From positions 10,523,590 to 10,587,589 of the forward strand of contig JARYZH020000004.1 of assembly GCA_030021035.2 (NCBI GenBank): a DNA stretch of 64,000 bases. Reading direction: 5' to 3'. Origin of the DNA: Notholithocarpus densiflorus. Its lineage: Eukaryota; Streptophyta; Magnoliopsida; Fagales; Fagaceae. Each line of letters begins with the position of its first letter. Positions within the stretch are counted from its first letter, which is position 1. This document shows, piece by piece, positions 11,758 through 21,199 of the stretch. A program made the position numbers and the translations under genes. The notes beneath the pieces are model-generated. The model was not told the DNA's origin. It did not search any database and saw nothing but the letters and a program-made list of their open reading frames with translations.

Positions 11758-12172
11758 ATGGAGAATAAATTTAAATGGTGTGTACTCTTGACAATATTGG
11801 CATCTATGTTAGGTGATGAATCTTCTGTGAAGCCATCGTTTGTGGGGGCATCTGGAACTAAATTTGGGAGGGACTGTCCTGGATGCCACAAGGGTCCGCG
11901 TAATAATTATAACCCCCGATGCTGTGAACCAAACGCATGCTGTGTCGAGGGGGCCGTTTCTGACTACTTCCAGAACGACCAGTTTGAGAAGATGTTCTCA
12001 AACCGTAACTCCCTTGAGGCCCATGCAAAGGGCTTCTGGGACTACCACTCTTTTATCACTGCCTCTGCTCACTTCCAGCCCTATGGCTTTGGTACTACCT
12101 ACATCAACTGGAACTTCATGGGAACCAAGGAAATCGCAGCTTTTCTTGCCCATGTTGCCACCAAAACCTCCT
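11758..12172 (+). CDS. Chitinase-like protein (GH19-related CTL1/POM1 type), first exon
   Basis: From the ATG at 11758 the exon gives 138 codons and ends at a consensus donor (TCCT|GTAAGTAG), phase 1. A hydrophobic leader (KWCVLLTILASML) looks like a signal peptide. A Cys-rich segment follows (CPGCH, CCEPNACC), then SDYFQNDQFEKMFSNRNS, AHAKGFWDYHSFITASAHF, YGFGTT and KEIAAFLAHVATKTSC. That order is the N-terminal half of plant chitinase-like CTL proteins. Where true GH19 chitinases have the catalytic HETTGGW, this line has ATKTSC, as in CTL1/CTL2, so it should lack hydrolase activity. Family members act in cell-wall cellulose assembly. YINWNFMG replaces the family's GGKLM. I do not find exon 2 (GYGVATGGP region) in the next 2 kb, so the gene is truncated or has a very long intron. 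An upstream GTG in frame is not a credible start. Confidence 0.75.
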
Positions 12173-12540
12173 GTAAGTAGTTTTTTTCTTTTTTCTTTTT
12201 TTATTTTCCTAAGACGCTATCCTATGAGTAGTTTAGACTTCAGAGTATCTGTTTCGTGAACTTCAATTTGGGATTTTGCGTTGTTGGTTGGATTGAATAT
12301 GAATGTGTTTAGGGACTTCTTTTTCGTCTGTCTATGATGTCATAGGTGAGGGTTGAAATTTTGTAGGGGTTTAAGTAAGTAAACTTGATCAGAATGTGTA
12401 TTATTGTGTTTGAAGACATAATTTTGTTATATAGTAGGCATAGGCTCAAATTGATCCCCTCCCGCATCTATCAAATTATTCAAAAGATTTAAAAATAAAA
12501 ATAAAAATCACCTTTTGCTAATCCCATTAAAACATTTGAT

Positions 12541-12543
<3 letters not shown>
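12173..12543. other. Apparent intron or downstream remnant of the CTL gene
   Basis: T-rich sequence directly after the donor, as expected for a plant intron. No exon continuing the chitinase-like protein was seen in either reading register. Confidence 0.4.

Positions 12544-12596
<53 letters not shown>
12544..12596. repeat. (CT)26 microsatellite
   Basis: An uninterrupted CT dinucleotide run of 53 bases. The purity suggests it is young and probably length-polymorphic. Confidence 0.97.
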
Positions 12597-12600
<4 letters not shown>

Positions 12601-12657
12601 GATTAAAAATGTTATGTACTACTATGCAACACTTCATGCTTGACTAACAAGTTCGGT

Positions 12658-13091
12658 GGTAATCATTTGGAGAAAATTACATTTTACCACTTTAATTATA
12701 CCCCATACTACACTTTGTTCCCTTAACTTTTCGAATACACGTTTTGCACACAATTACTCTTATTACACTTTGCATTGTGACGTTAAGTTTGTTGTTAACT
12801 TGGATGGAAACCAAAGTTTAGAGTACAAAGTGTAATCAAGAGTATAGTTTAGGGTGGCAAATTGTAATTTATTCTTTGTTTTTAAGTGATTGAGAAGAGA
12901 TACAATTGAGTCTTTTCACACAGTGCCATAATTTTCTGTCCAAGTTAACAATAAATTTGACGTCGGAGCGCAAAGTGTAACAAGAGTCATAATTTAGAGT
13001 GCAAAATGTGAATTCGAAAAGTTTAGAGGGAAAAGTGTAAGGGATATAATTTAGAATGATAAAGTGTAATTTCTCCAAACAATTGGTTACC
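12658..13091. mobile_element. Foldback (MITE-like) element, about 434 bp, long inverted arms
   Basis: The left arm (ggtaatcatttggagaaaat, then TTACATTTTACCAC, ACACTTTG, AACTTTTCGAAT) reappears in reverse complement on the right arm (CGAAAAGTTTAGAGGG, AAAGTGTAAGGG, AAGTGTAATTTCTCC, AATTGGTTACC). Pairing runs through nearly 200 bases per side, with substitutions. No coding sequence lies between the arms. No clean target duplication was found, so the superfamily is open. Confidence 0.8.
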
Positions 13092-13347
13092 TAGAGATAG
13101 ATATTTTGATGAACACCTAGCAATAGATATTATTGATTATTTAATATGTCAAAAACATCTACATTTAGTTTGAAATATTCCAACCAAGAAAGCTTTAATT
13201 TGATGAAGTTGGAAATGGATTTTAATGTTTTAATGCTTTTATGTCGTTTAGTTATTAAATGTCTTACGAATTGATGTATAATTTCGGCTTTGTTACATAT
13301 TATATTTTATTAAAATGATTTAACTGAACATGAATGTTATAAAAATT

Positions 13348-13745
13348 GGTTAATTACTATTTTGATTTTTCAACTATATGGTAAAGGTGAATTTGGTCCC
13401 TCAATTTTGTTAAATTAGTTCTTCAACTATTAATTATACCAATTTAGTCCCTCAAAATTTAAAATCAAGTAAAAATAAATCAAAATCAAATCAATTTCAT
13501 CTTTAAAAAAAATTAATTAAATGTGGAAAATAGAATACAAGTTAAAAAGTAATTATGAAAATGTAAAAATTTTAAAATCAAATCAATTTCAACTCTTAAT
13601 TCTATTAATATTTATAAATGGACAATTGCCTAAGGATGAAATTGACTCGATTTTAAAATTTGAAGGACTAAAATGATACATTACTAATTGAGTGACAAAA
13701 TTGAACTTTACCCAATAATTAAATGATCACATTCGTAATGTAACC
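13348..13745. mobile_element. Second foldback (MITE-like) element, about 400 bp
   Basis: The left arm contains tttggtccctcaattttgtt and accaatttagtccctcaaaa. The right arm carries their reverse complements in the same order (gaaggactaaaatgata, gagtgacaaaattgaac, tttaccc). The ends pair as GGTTAATTAC with GTAATGTAACC. The centre is A-rich and non-coding. Its sequence is unrelated to the foldback just upstream. Confidence 0.8.
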
Positions 13746-14174
13746 TAAAATAATTGACAAATTGTATTATTCCGGCAATAGGAGCCAAGATGGGATGGGA
13801 TTTATAATTCAAATATTAAAATACTTTTTGAATCCTACATTTTTAAAGCAAATGATGGAAGCATTGGCTTGTAAGTGAGTCTACTCATAGAGTGGTTTAA
13901 TTATTTTCTTTAAGAAAACAAATTAGGTTGAAACTAAATTAATTTGAAGCACAATGTCTCGATCAACAAACTATAGTTAAATCACATATGAGCAATAGCT
14001 AATAATCAATCAAATGCTCAGTAATTCTAATAATGGCGTGACCCATTCTTCACAACCATGTTTCTCTCCCCGCCTCACTTCACTCCTTCTCAGTTTCATT
14101 TTGTTCTTTCTTTGCTGAATTTATTTGTGATTTAGTAACTGTCATTTTGTTTGAGAGTGTTCTGCTTGAGGTGT

Positions 14175-14214
14175 TATATCATGTACCCGGCATATATGCC
14201 GGGTACAAGATATA
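14175..14214. repeat. 40-bp near-perfect palindrome with perfect 24-bp core
   Basis: Bases 14183-14206 are a perfect palindrome with half-site GTACCCGGCATA. The flanks TATATCAT and AAGATATA extend it to 40 bases with one mismatched pair. It stands alone, with no matching copy in the window. Confidence 0.9.
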
Positions 14215-14325
14215 CAAAAGCGTTCTGCTTTATGAAACGGGCAGTGCTTTTGTTTGTGTTTTATTTTGTTTTAGATTAAGTTGGTACAGTGTAAAACTTG
14301 GAAAACATTTGTTTGTTTATATTTA

Positions 14326-14571
14326 GGGTCCGTTTGGATACAGCTGAAAACTGAAACTGAAAACTGAAAAATACTGTAGCAAAATAATTTTTAAATATGT
14401 GAATAGTGCTGTGGGACCCAATTTTAATAAAAAAGTTGTTAAAAAGTGAGATTTGTGGGTCCCGTGTACTGTTTCGGGACCCACAAAACTGATAAAAGAA
14501 GCTGAAAAGTCAATAAAATACGGCTACTGTTCAATGAACAGTAGCCGTTTGTCCCCTAAACCCGTGCGCAG

Positions 14572-14607
<36 letters not shown>

Positions 14608-14663
14608 TGAAACGCGTTTTGCGCCAGACGTGGACGCAAAACGCGTTAGCCAAACGTAGCCTT
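14326..14663. mobile_element. MITE, GTCCGTTTGGATA family, copy 1
   Basis: It starts agggtccgtttggata and ends agccaaacgtagcctta, giving a degenerate inverted terminus. Internal landmarks shared with copies at 31352 and 44690 are aaaactgaaa, ctgtagcaaaataattttta, gtgaatagtg, gggaccca and gggtcccgtg. An A run of about 32 occupies 14573-14604. The short internal repeats cggctactgttcaatgaa / cagtagccg form a hairpin. Terminal character suggests a hAT-type non-autonomous element, an inference from the ends only. Confidence 0.75.
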
Positions 14664-14864
14664 AAGTAGCGTTTGGATTACGTTTTGCGTTTTATGTTTA
14701 GCATTTTGCAATTTTTTTTTTTTTTTTTTACCAGCGCCTCTTGTATTATTCATGAAATATAAAAAGTGCATTAATGCAAATAAACATTATTTTCAGTAAC
14801 GAAAATTATTTTTTTATTATTTTTATTATTCAGTAAAATAAGTTGTATTTAAACGCACCCTTAA
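14663..14864. mobile_element. Second MITE abutting copy 1
   Basis: It begins TTAAGTAGCGTTTGGATT and ends TTTAAACGCACCCTTAA, complementary terminal sequences enclosing an AT-rich, non-coding core. The termini resemble the larger element at 56471-57273, so the two may share a transposase source. Confidence 0.65.
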
Positions 14865-14959
14865 TAAACTAGGTAAGTGAAATATTATATCATGATATAA
14901 GCTTTATAAAAAAAAATTTAAAAAAAAAAAAAAAACAGTAGCAATGCTCTCTAACAAAA

Positions 14960-17900
14960 AAATCTTCCCATTGAATATCCTTGCGATTCTCTGAATCCAT
15001 ATATGATAGATACCCACTTGAGAACTCAATCCCAAGAACATGCTAATTGGTGAAACTGACAAAAACGCATAGGATTGCTCCGTATTTTATGAGTGAAAAG
15101 AACACTCGAAGAACAAATGATCACGACTCTGTATAAAGTTTCTATAGAACAAGAACGTGATATCACCCTCATATCCCCGTTTAAGAAGCGATAGCCAACT
15201 TTTAAAAGAGCGTTTAGGAATACAAAGAGGTTGCCAAATCAGTTTATCTCCATTTACTATCTCATGTTTAACTCAAATTTTATTCCAAACAGAAGAATAC
15301 GAGAACATACTAGATTTAGAGAGAATCCAGTGAACAGAATCAACACCTGCTATTCTAACTTGTGAAAGACCAGCTTGAAAAACTATCACCTCATCTGATT
15401 TAGCTGGGGGATAGATCAAGTTATCATCTTGAAGAATACTCGAGAATTTAGCATCATAACTACTCATTACTTCATATACCAATCTGAATTCAAACTCTGA
15501 AAGCGAAGCACCTTTAGGATGCCAGTTACCATTCCAAATTACCGTTCTTACTCCATTACCAATAGAATGGCTAAACAAAGGTTTAACGATGTCTCTAAGC
15601 TTTAGTATCTTCCTCCAACCCCATGCGCAACTATTGGGTACGTGGAAATACCAAAAGCCTTTGCCATTTTAAGAGGCAGGTGTGCACCCATGCGACCCAC
15701 AAGGAACCTGCCACTATAAAGAGATCCCATATATGCCAAGTAACATCAGTTCTGTTCCAGTCCTGGAGCTTTTTAAGCCCCGATCCTCCTGATCTAGGAG
15801 AGAAATCCACATCTCATGCAACTCTGACACTAGGGACCATAGAACCAGCACCTGTCCATAAAAATCTGTTGAAGCACCTTTTGATCTCTTTGAAGACTTT
15901 AACTGGAAGAATGAATATATTAGTCCATTAAACTTGTATACCACAGAGCATAGATTGTATGAGTTGTAACCTCCCTGCAAAAGAAAGTTTTCTGGCATAC
16001 CAGGAATTTATTCTGGCTGAAATCTTTTAAATTCTAGGCTCGCAGTCACTACTAGACAGTTTTCCATATATCAAATGCAAGCCTAAATATCTAAGATGCA
16101 GTTGGGCTTCAATAAACCGCAAGCAAGATAATATCTGGCCCTTTGTACCTTCAAATTCCCTACTAAAGAAGACTTCACTCTTGCCGGTATCAGCTTGAAG
16201 ACATGAAGGAATTTTGAATTCGTCCAAGTATCCAACATAAAATGGTTAGTTGGAGCTTTTCACATCTAGGATGAAACTTGTAGCCTACTGCTTTTGTAGC
16301 CCTAGACATCATGAGCTACATAAAGCCTCCATAGCGATAACAAACAAATAGGGGGACAAAGGATCACGCTGTCAGCTGTCTCAATCCTTTGCCACCCTTG
16401 AAATACCCCGCAAGACTTCCATTAAAGAAAACAGAGAACTTAAGTGAAGTGATGCAAACCTTAACTCAATGCACAAATTTTTCAGGAATACCACAGGCAA
16501 ACAAGCACCTCAGAATAATTTTCCTGTCCACCGAGTCATTAGCCTTCATTAGGTGTACTTTGATATCACATCTACCTGGTCCCTTTTTATGATAGCCGTT
16601 CACCAATTCCTGAGCCTGCAAGAAAATGTCTCTGCCATGCTATGACCTGGAATAAAGACAGTCTGAACAGGACTAATGACACGTAATAAGCACAACTTTA
16701 ATGTGTTAGCTAATATTGTTATACACTTGATAATGTTGCAGCAAGGGATCGGCGTAAACTTCCCCATCCTTGAAGGATTTGGGACCTTAGGAACCATGGA
16801 TATAGTGTGGAATCAACCTCACCTAATAGTTTACCTGAGGAAAAGGAGTTGACAGCATCAAGCATATCCTCTCTAATGACCTCCCCACACATGCTTGAAA
16901 AAATGAGCAGAACAGCCATCTGGACCAACTTTGTCCTGTTTCATTGAAAATATAGACCACTTGATTTCATCAACAGTAACATCCCTTTGAAGAACTTGTT
17001 TTTAATCCTCAGGAATACTATCTGGTATGAGCTGTGAAAGGCTCTCCAATTTGCTTTCATCTGTCCTTGCAGGACACCCAAGCAATATCTGGTAGAAACT
17101 ATTAGCTAACTCTTGGACCAAGACGATCCTCCACTCTCCTCCTTTTTTCGTCATATAAGCACCTAATTTGATTTTTTTTCATTTCTAACATTCAGAATTT
17201 CATGGAAGTAAGCTGTTTTGGGCCCAGCTTTACTTAATGCAATGAAGCAATGAAGCTTCTCCCTATCTTTCTGTAATAGTGACTGCTGACCTTGGAGGAG
17301 AAGTCTTCTTTTTACATCCTCTAGATCCTCTCTAGCTTTTTGGACTTTTAATGGAAGATCACCAAAAAATTCCTGGTTCAACTTCTTCAGCTCAACCTTG
17401 AGCGACTTCATCTTCCTGCACTATCTAAACATGGGAACACCATTAATTTCTTTGCTCCAAACAGCACTAGTTATCAGCGTATGCTCCCTGTTCCCTACTC
17501 CCTTAGTTGCTGCTTGCTTTCTGGTGCGAGAAACTTAGGATGTTATGTCCAGAAATCAAAGAACTTGAATGGCTTGGGGCCATAACTGATGACATTATGG
17601 AAAGACATATAGGCAGCAGCATAATCTAAAACACCTGGAAAAATGAATCCAACCCCAGTATGGGAAAGACAGTCAAACCAATAACAATTAAAAAACACCC
17701 TGTTTAACATCCTGTCTAGAAATTGATCATCCTTCCTCTTATTGGACCAAGTGTATAGTGCACCAATGTATGGATGATATCTAACACTTCTAGCTCCTGA
17801 AATCCTTGACAAAACTCATACTCAAACGGAGAGGATTTCTTACCCTAATTCTCTCCTCTGCACCCGTTAGACAGTTTAAAATAACCACCAAGCAACCAAG

Positions 17901-18275
17901 GCTTCTTACCCACTAGACATAAGACATTTCAGGTTACATAAATCAGACCATAGTTGTCTTCTAGTATCTCCATTATTGTAACCATAAATGAAAGCAGCAG
18001 AAAAAGACTGCCCCATTAACCATAGTGATTTCACAAGATGTAATGAATTACCTGATCAGAGCTATGGACAACTTTTACCTCAATAGCATCACAATTCCAA
18101 CAAAACCAGATCTGCCAAGCTCATGGCAATCATAATTGTTAATGAATCCCCAATTAGGTACAATGCAATCTTTAGTACATTAAGCCTTCTCAGCCTTAAC
18201 CTTTGTTTCAACTAGGCATAAAGCATTGAGATTATATCTTTTAACGTCATCTCTCACTTTTCTCTGTTTATACAA
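14960..18275 (-). mobile_element. LINE (L1-type) retrotransposon, decayed
   Basis: Read on the minus strand from right to left, the order is that of a plant L1. An endonuclease start (YNLNALCLVETKVKAEKA near 18190-18260) is followed by the endonuclease C-terminus (GALYTWSNKRKDDQFLDRML, then GPKPFKFFDFWT, 17543-17812). A linker region has FFGDLPLKVQKAREDLED (17163-17411). RT pieces are VPKVPNPSRMGKFTPIPCCN at 16797 and ADTGKSEVFFSREF with LRYLGLHL at 16027-16227. A zf-RVT tail follows (IGNGVRTVIWNGNWHPKG at 15578, FIQSRDHLFFECSF near 15120). Multiple frameshifts and stops separate these blocks, so it is dead. No poly-A tail or target duplication is clear at the left end. Confidence 0.9.
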
Positions 18276-19050
18276 TTATGCTTTGGTACTTGAAGGATTT
18301 TAATTACACTTGTCTAATATTAGTTTGCTTCTTTAAGATTTGTTGTTGACTTCTTAAAAAAGTTGTGAAAGTTTATTTAAAAATAATTTACATTTCTTTA
18401 AATATTTTTCGGTTATCATTGCTAGTACTGTAATATACAAATTTATTCTATTTTTTTTTAATTTATAATAATTATTAACTTAGTTATGATGTCGTCCCTG
18501 TTTGAATAGCCTTTTTAGACTGGTTGTTTGGTCTGGTTTTAAAACATTGACAGCTAAGCCGGTGGAAGTAAAAGAAGTGGCATGTGAGTTTGTATAACAT
18601 TTAACAGAAAAAAACAACATGGTGACTCTACTAAGGTTACCTGAATGCCTGCAAATATGTCAGATTAAAGTGCGCTTAAGTGCGCCTAGGCTCCAAGAGG
18701 CTTATGTGCTTAAGTGCGCTCCAACTCTGCTGATATAGAAAGATACAAAGGCTCTGCATGTTAATGGTTTGATATTTTGCCAAAGCAAGAGTTGGCCTAA
18801 CATAGCATTTCAATATAAGTGAACTCATGCAAGGAATTCTTATTATTTATTTGCACAAAGAATGCAATCATGCCCAGGGTTTGCTTTTGAGTTTTGGCTT
18901 GTTTATATATTATGTGTTAACGCAGATTAATAATATGCTGTTCAGTGCAAACTTATTTTCTTATATTTGAGGATTAATTGTTTCAAAGATGTAGCAGATG
19001 TTGGAGCCTTTGAGGTATGACGGAGTAGAAGTAGCAGTTGTTAAAACACC
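18276..19050. other. Spacer between LINE and PPR pseudogene
   Basis: No gene. A small cluster of aagtgcgctt/aagtgcgcc phrases lies at 18668-18722. The sequence directly before 19051 may be the former leader of the PPR gene. Confidence 0.4.
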
Positions 19051-20175
19051 ATGATTGTGAGATTGCCAAGACATTTGACACCAACACACCTTTCTCAAAT
19101 TATACAGAACCAGAAAAACCCATTAACAGCACCTCCAAATCTTCGAGGAAGCCAAATACAAGTACCCCAATTACTGTCATAAGGTCCAGTCTATGCCACC
19201 GTCATTGGCATCCTTGGAAATGCTGGTCAGATTTGTGAGATGAAAGAGGTGATTGATTGGATGAAAGAAGACTCGTGTGAATGCAAGGATTCAGTCTTTG
19301 TTAATGCAATTAAATCCCATGCAATAGCTGGATTGCTAGATAAAGCAGTCTCTCTTTTTAAAAGCATTCCTCAGTTCAACTGCGTGAATAAGACAGAATC
19401 TTTCAATACCCTGTTGCAGATATTGGTTAATGAATCTAAGCTTGAAGCTGCTCATTGTTTGTTCGTAGACAGCTCTTACGGGTGGGAAGTGAAGTCTCAG
19501 ATTAGGTCTTTGAACTTGCTCATGGATGCTCTGTGCCTGAGGAGTTGTTCTGATCTTGCATTATAAATCTTCCTAGAGATAAATTATCAAGGTTGCTATC
19601 CAAATATGGAAAGCTATCGGATTCTAATGAAAGAATTGTGTGAAGATGGGAGGTTGAATGAGGCCACCCATTTGTTGTATTCAATGTTTTGGAGGATATC
19701 TCAGCAGGGTAGTGGTGAGGATATCGTAGTCTATAGAACCTTGTTATATGCTTTATGTGATAATTGGCACATTTAAAATGCTATGGAAATTCTTGATAAG
19801 ATTTTAAGGAAGGGGCTAAAGGCTCCTAAGCGATGTTTCCACCATCTTGATCTCAGTCAGTGTAGTACCAGTGAAGATATAGAAGGCACCAAGCGTTTGA
19901 TTAATGAAGCTTTGATCAGAGGTGGGATTCTCAGTTTGGCTAGTTATAGTGCCATGGCTATTGATTTGTACAATGAAGGTAAGATTATTGAGGCGAACAA
20001 AGTTCTCATTCAAACGCAAGAAAGAGGATTTAGGCCAACGAACTTGATTTATGAAGCCAAGGTGGCAGCATTGTGTAGGGGAGGAAATGTTGATGCAGCA
20101 GTGAGGATAATTGAAGAGGATATGGAGGGAAATTCTGTACCAAATGTAAGGTCATATAATTGAAGAGGAAATGGA
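19051..20175 (+). pseudogene. PPR protein pseudogene (At1g05600/EMB3101 type)
   Basis: One reading frame from the ATG at 19051 (MIVRLPRHLTPTHLSQII) runs through pentatricopeptide units to about 20163. Landmarks are GPVYATVIGILGNAGQICEM, WMKEDSCECKDSVF, LFKSIPQFNCVN, GWEVKSQIRSLNLLMDALC, YQGCYPNMESYRILMKEL, THLLYSMFWRISQQGSGED, ILDKILRKGLKAPKRC and PTNLIYEAKVAALCRGGN. These match my memory of the Arabidopsis At1g05600 organelle PPR family. Defects: a compensated pair of one-base indels about codons 28-43 with a stop at 19180, a stop (CAA to TAA likely) at 19564, a stop at 19774, and loss of the C-terminal repeats after NVRSYN. At the break, the phrase ttgaagaggatatggaggg is repeated as ttgaagaggaaatggaggg. 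There are no introns, as is usual for PPR genes, so a processed origin cannot be told. Confidence 0.9.
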
Positions 20176-20544
20176 GGGTAATTCAAACCCCCTGTTGACT
20201 TGAATTTATCTTTGTTCCCCTCTTTTATCCCTCAATAACTCATCTTCTTCGTTAATCATATCAGAAAAGTTAGGCAACCATGTTAGAATAGGAGAAGTGA
20301 TTGGTAGGCAACCATAACCCCCCTTTTTTTGGTGAGGCTGATTTCCTTAAATCATACTATCAGTATAGGAAAAGATAAAATAAGAGAGAGATTGAAGTTG
20401 GAACGATTGGAAGAGTAAAATGATCCAAGATATCTTGTCAATATCTAAAATTTTGGATACAGTATGTTGTGAGTTGTTGCTTCTGTACATTTTTCCTTAC
20501 TAATTTCTGAGCATATGAATGGAGAACTTGTGCTTTAAAGTTTA
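20176..20544. other. Short spacer, nothing recognised
   Basis: AT-rich, with a ccccccttttttt run near 20318-20330. No ORF or repeat structure. Confidence 0.5.
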
Positions 20545-20598
20545 AACTTAAATTTAAGTTTTTTTTTTTTTTTTGGATAATCAACTTAAATTTAAGTT
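20545..20598 (-). mobile_element. Minimal poly-A retroinsert with 16-bp target duplication
   Basis: The palindrome AACTTAAATTTAAGTT occurs at 20545-20560 and again at 20583-20598. Between them lies only a T-run followed by GGATAATC, i.e. on the minus strand GATTATCC plus an A tail. This is what an extremely 5'-truncated LINE or SINE insertion with its target duplication looks like. Confidence 0.6.
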
Positions 20599-20768
20599 AG
20601 CAATTATAATAATAGTCATATTTACTATTGGAAGGCTTATATGTCTTCTGTGAAGATTTTCTACTTCATAAAACTGAAGCTTATACAGATATGTAACATG
20701 TTGAATGTGAGAAAAGTAAAAGGTATAGGCAGTGTGGCTAGGGGAAAACTATGCGGGTGTTGAAATAC

Positions 20769-21153
20769 TGACGTAGGACAACCACACTATTTCATTGGAA
20801 CAATTAATCAACAATAGAACAAAAGATAAACCCTAGGAGTCAGCACCTAAGGGTTGCTTAGAGTTAGCACCAAGCAAAACTGGAGTCGGCACCAGTGTAA
20901 AAGAAACACACGTTTTTTTATAATTCTCAAAATTTGTCTTACAATAATCAGAAAAAGTGCTTAAATAGCTAATAATAAGATGCATAAAAATAAAAATAAA
21001 AAACCCCTAATTATTAAATGCTCGAGTTTGCTTAATCTTCAAGTCCAATTACTAGCAGGCTCCATCCATAAGGCCACAAGTTAAGCCATCTTCTTTTTGC
21101 TCTTCCTCCCATATATGTGTATAATTGGAGGCTTGTACCTTGTGTTTGCACCA
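20769..21153 (-). repeat. 3' LTR of the chromovirus composite
   Basis: 385 bases, TG...CA ends, closely similar to 32812-33163. It has an extra segment near 20840-20875 (tcagcacctaagggttgctt) absent from the other LTR. The many substitutions and this indel indicate an old insertion. Confidence 0.88.
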
Positions 21154-21166
21154 ACTCCCCCCAGGT
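21154..21166 (-). other. Polypurine tract
   Basis: On the minus strand the bases just before the 3' LTR read CACCTGGGGGGAGT, the expected place and composition for the plus-strand primer of a Gypsy element. Confidence 0.7.
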
Positions 21167-21199
21167 GAGAAGAACTCGACCCCGTCGAGTGGAAATCTA

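Noticed and set aside
11840..12259. 139-codon overlapping ORF in another frame of the CTL exon
   Set aside because: Shadow of the true frame; no homology-like features and it runs through the splice donor.
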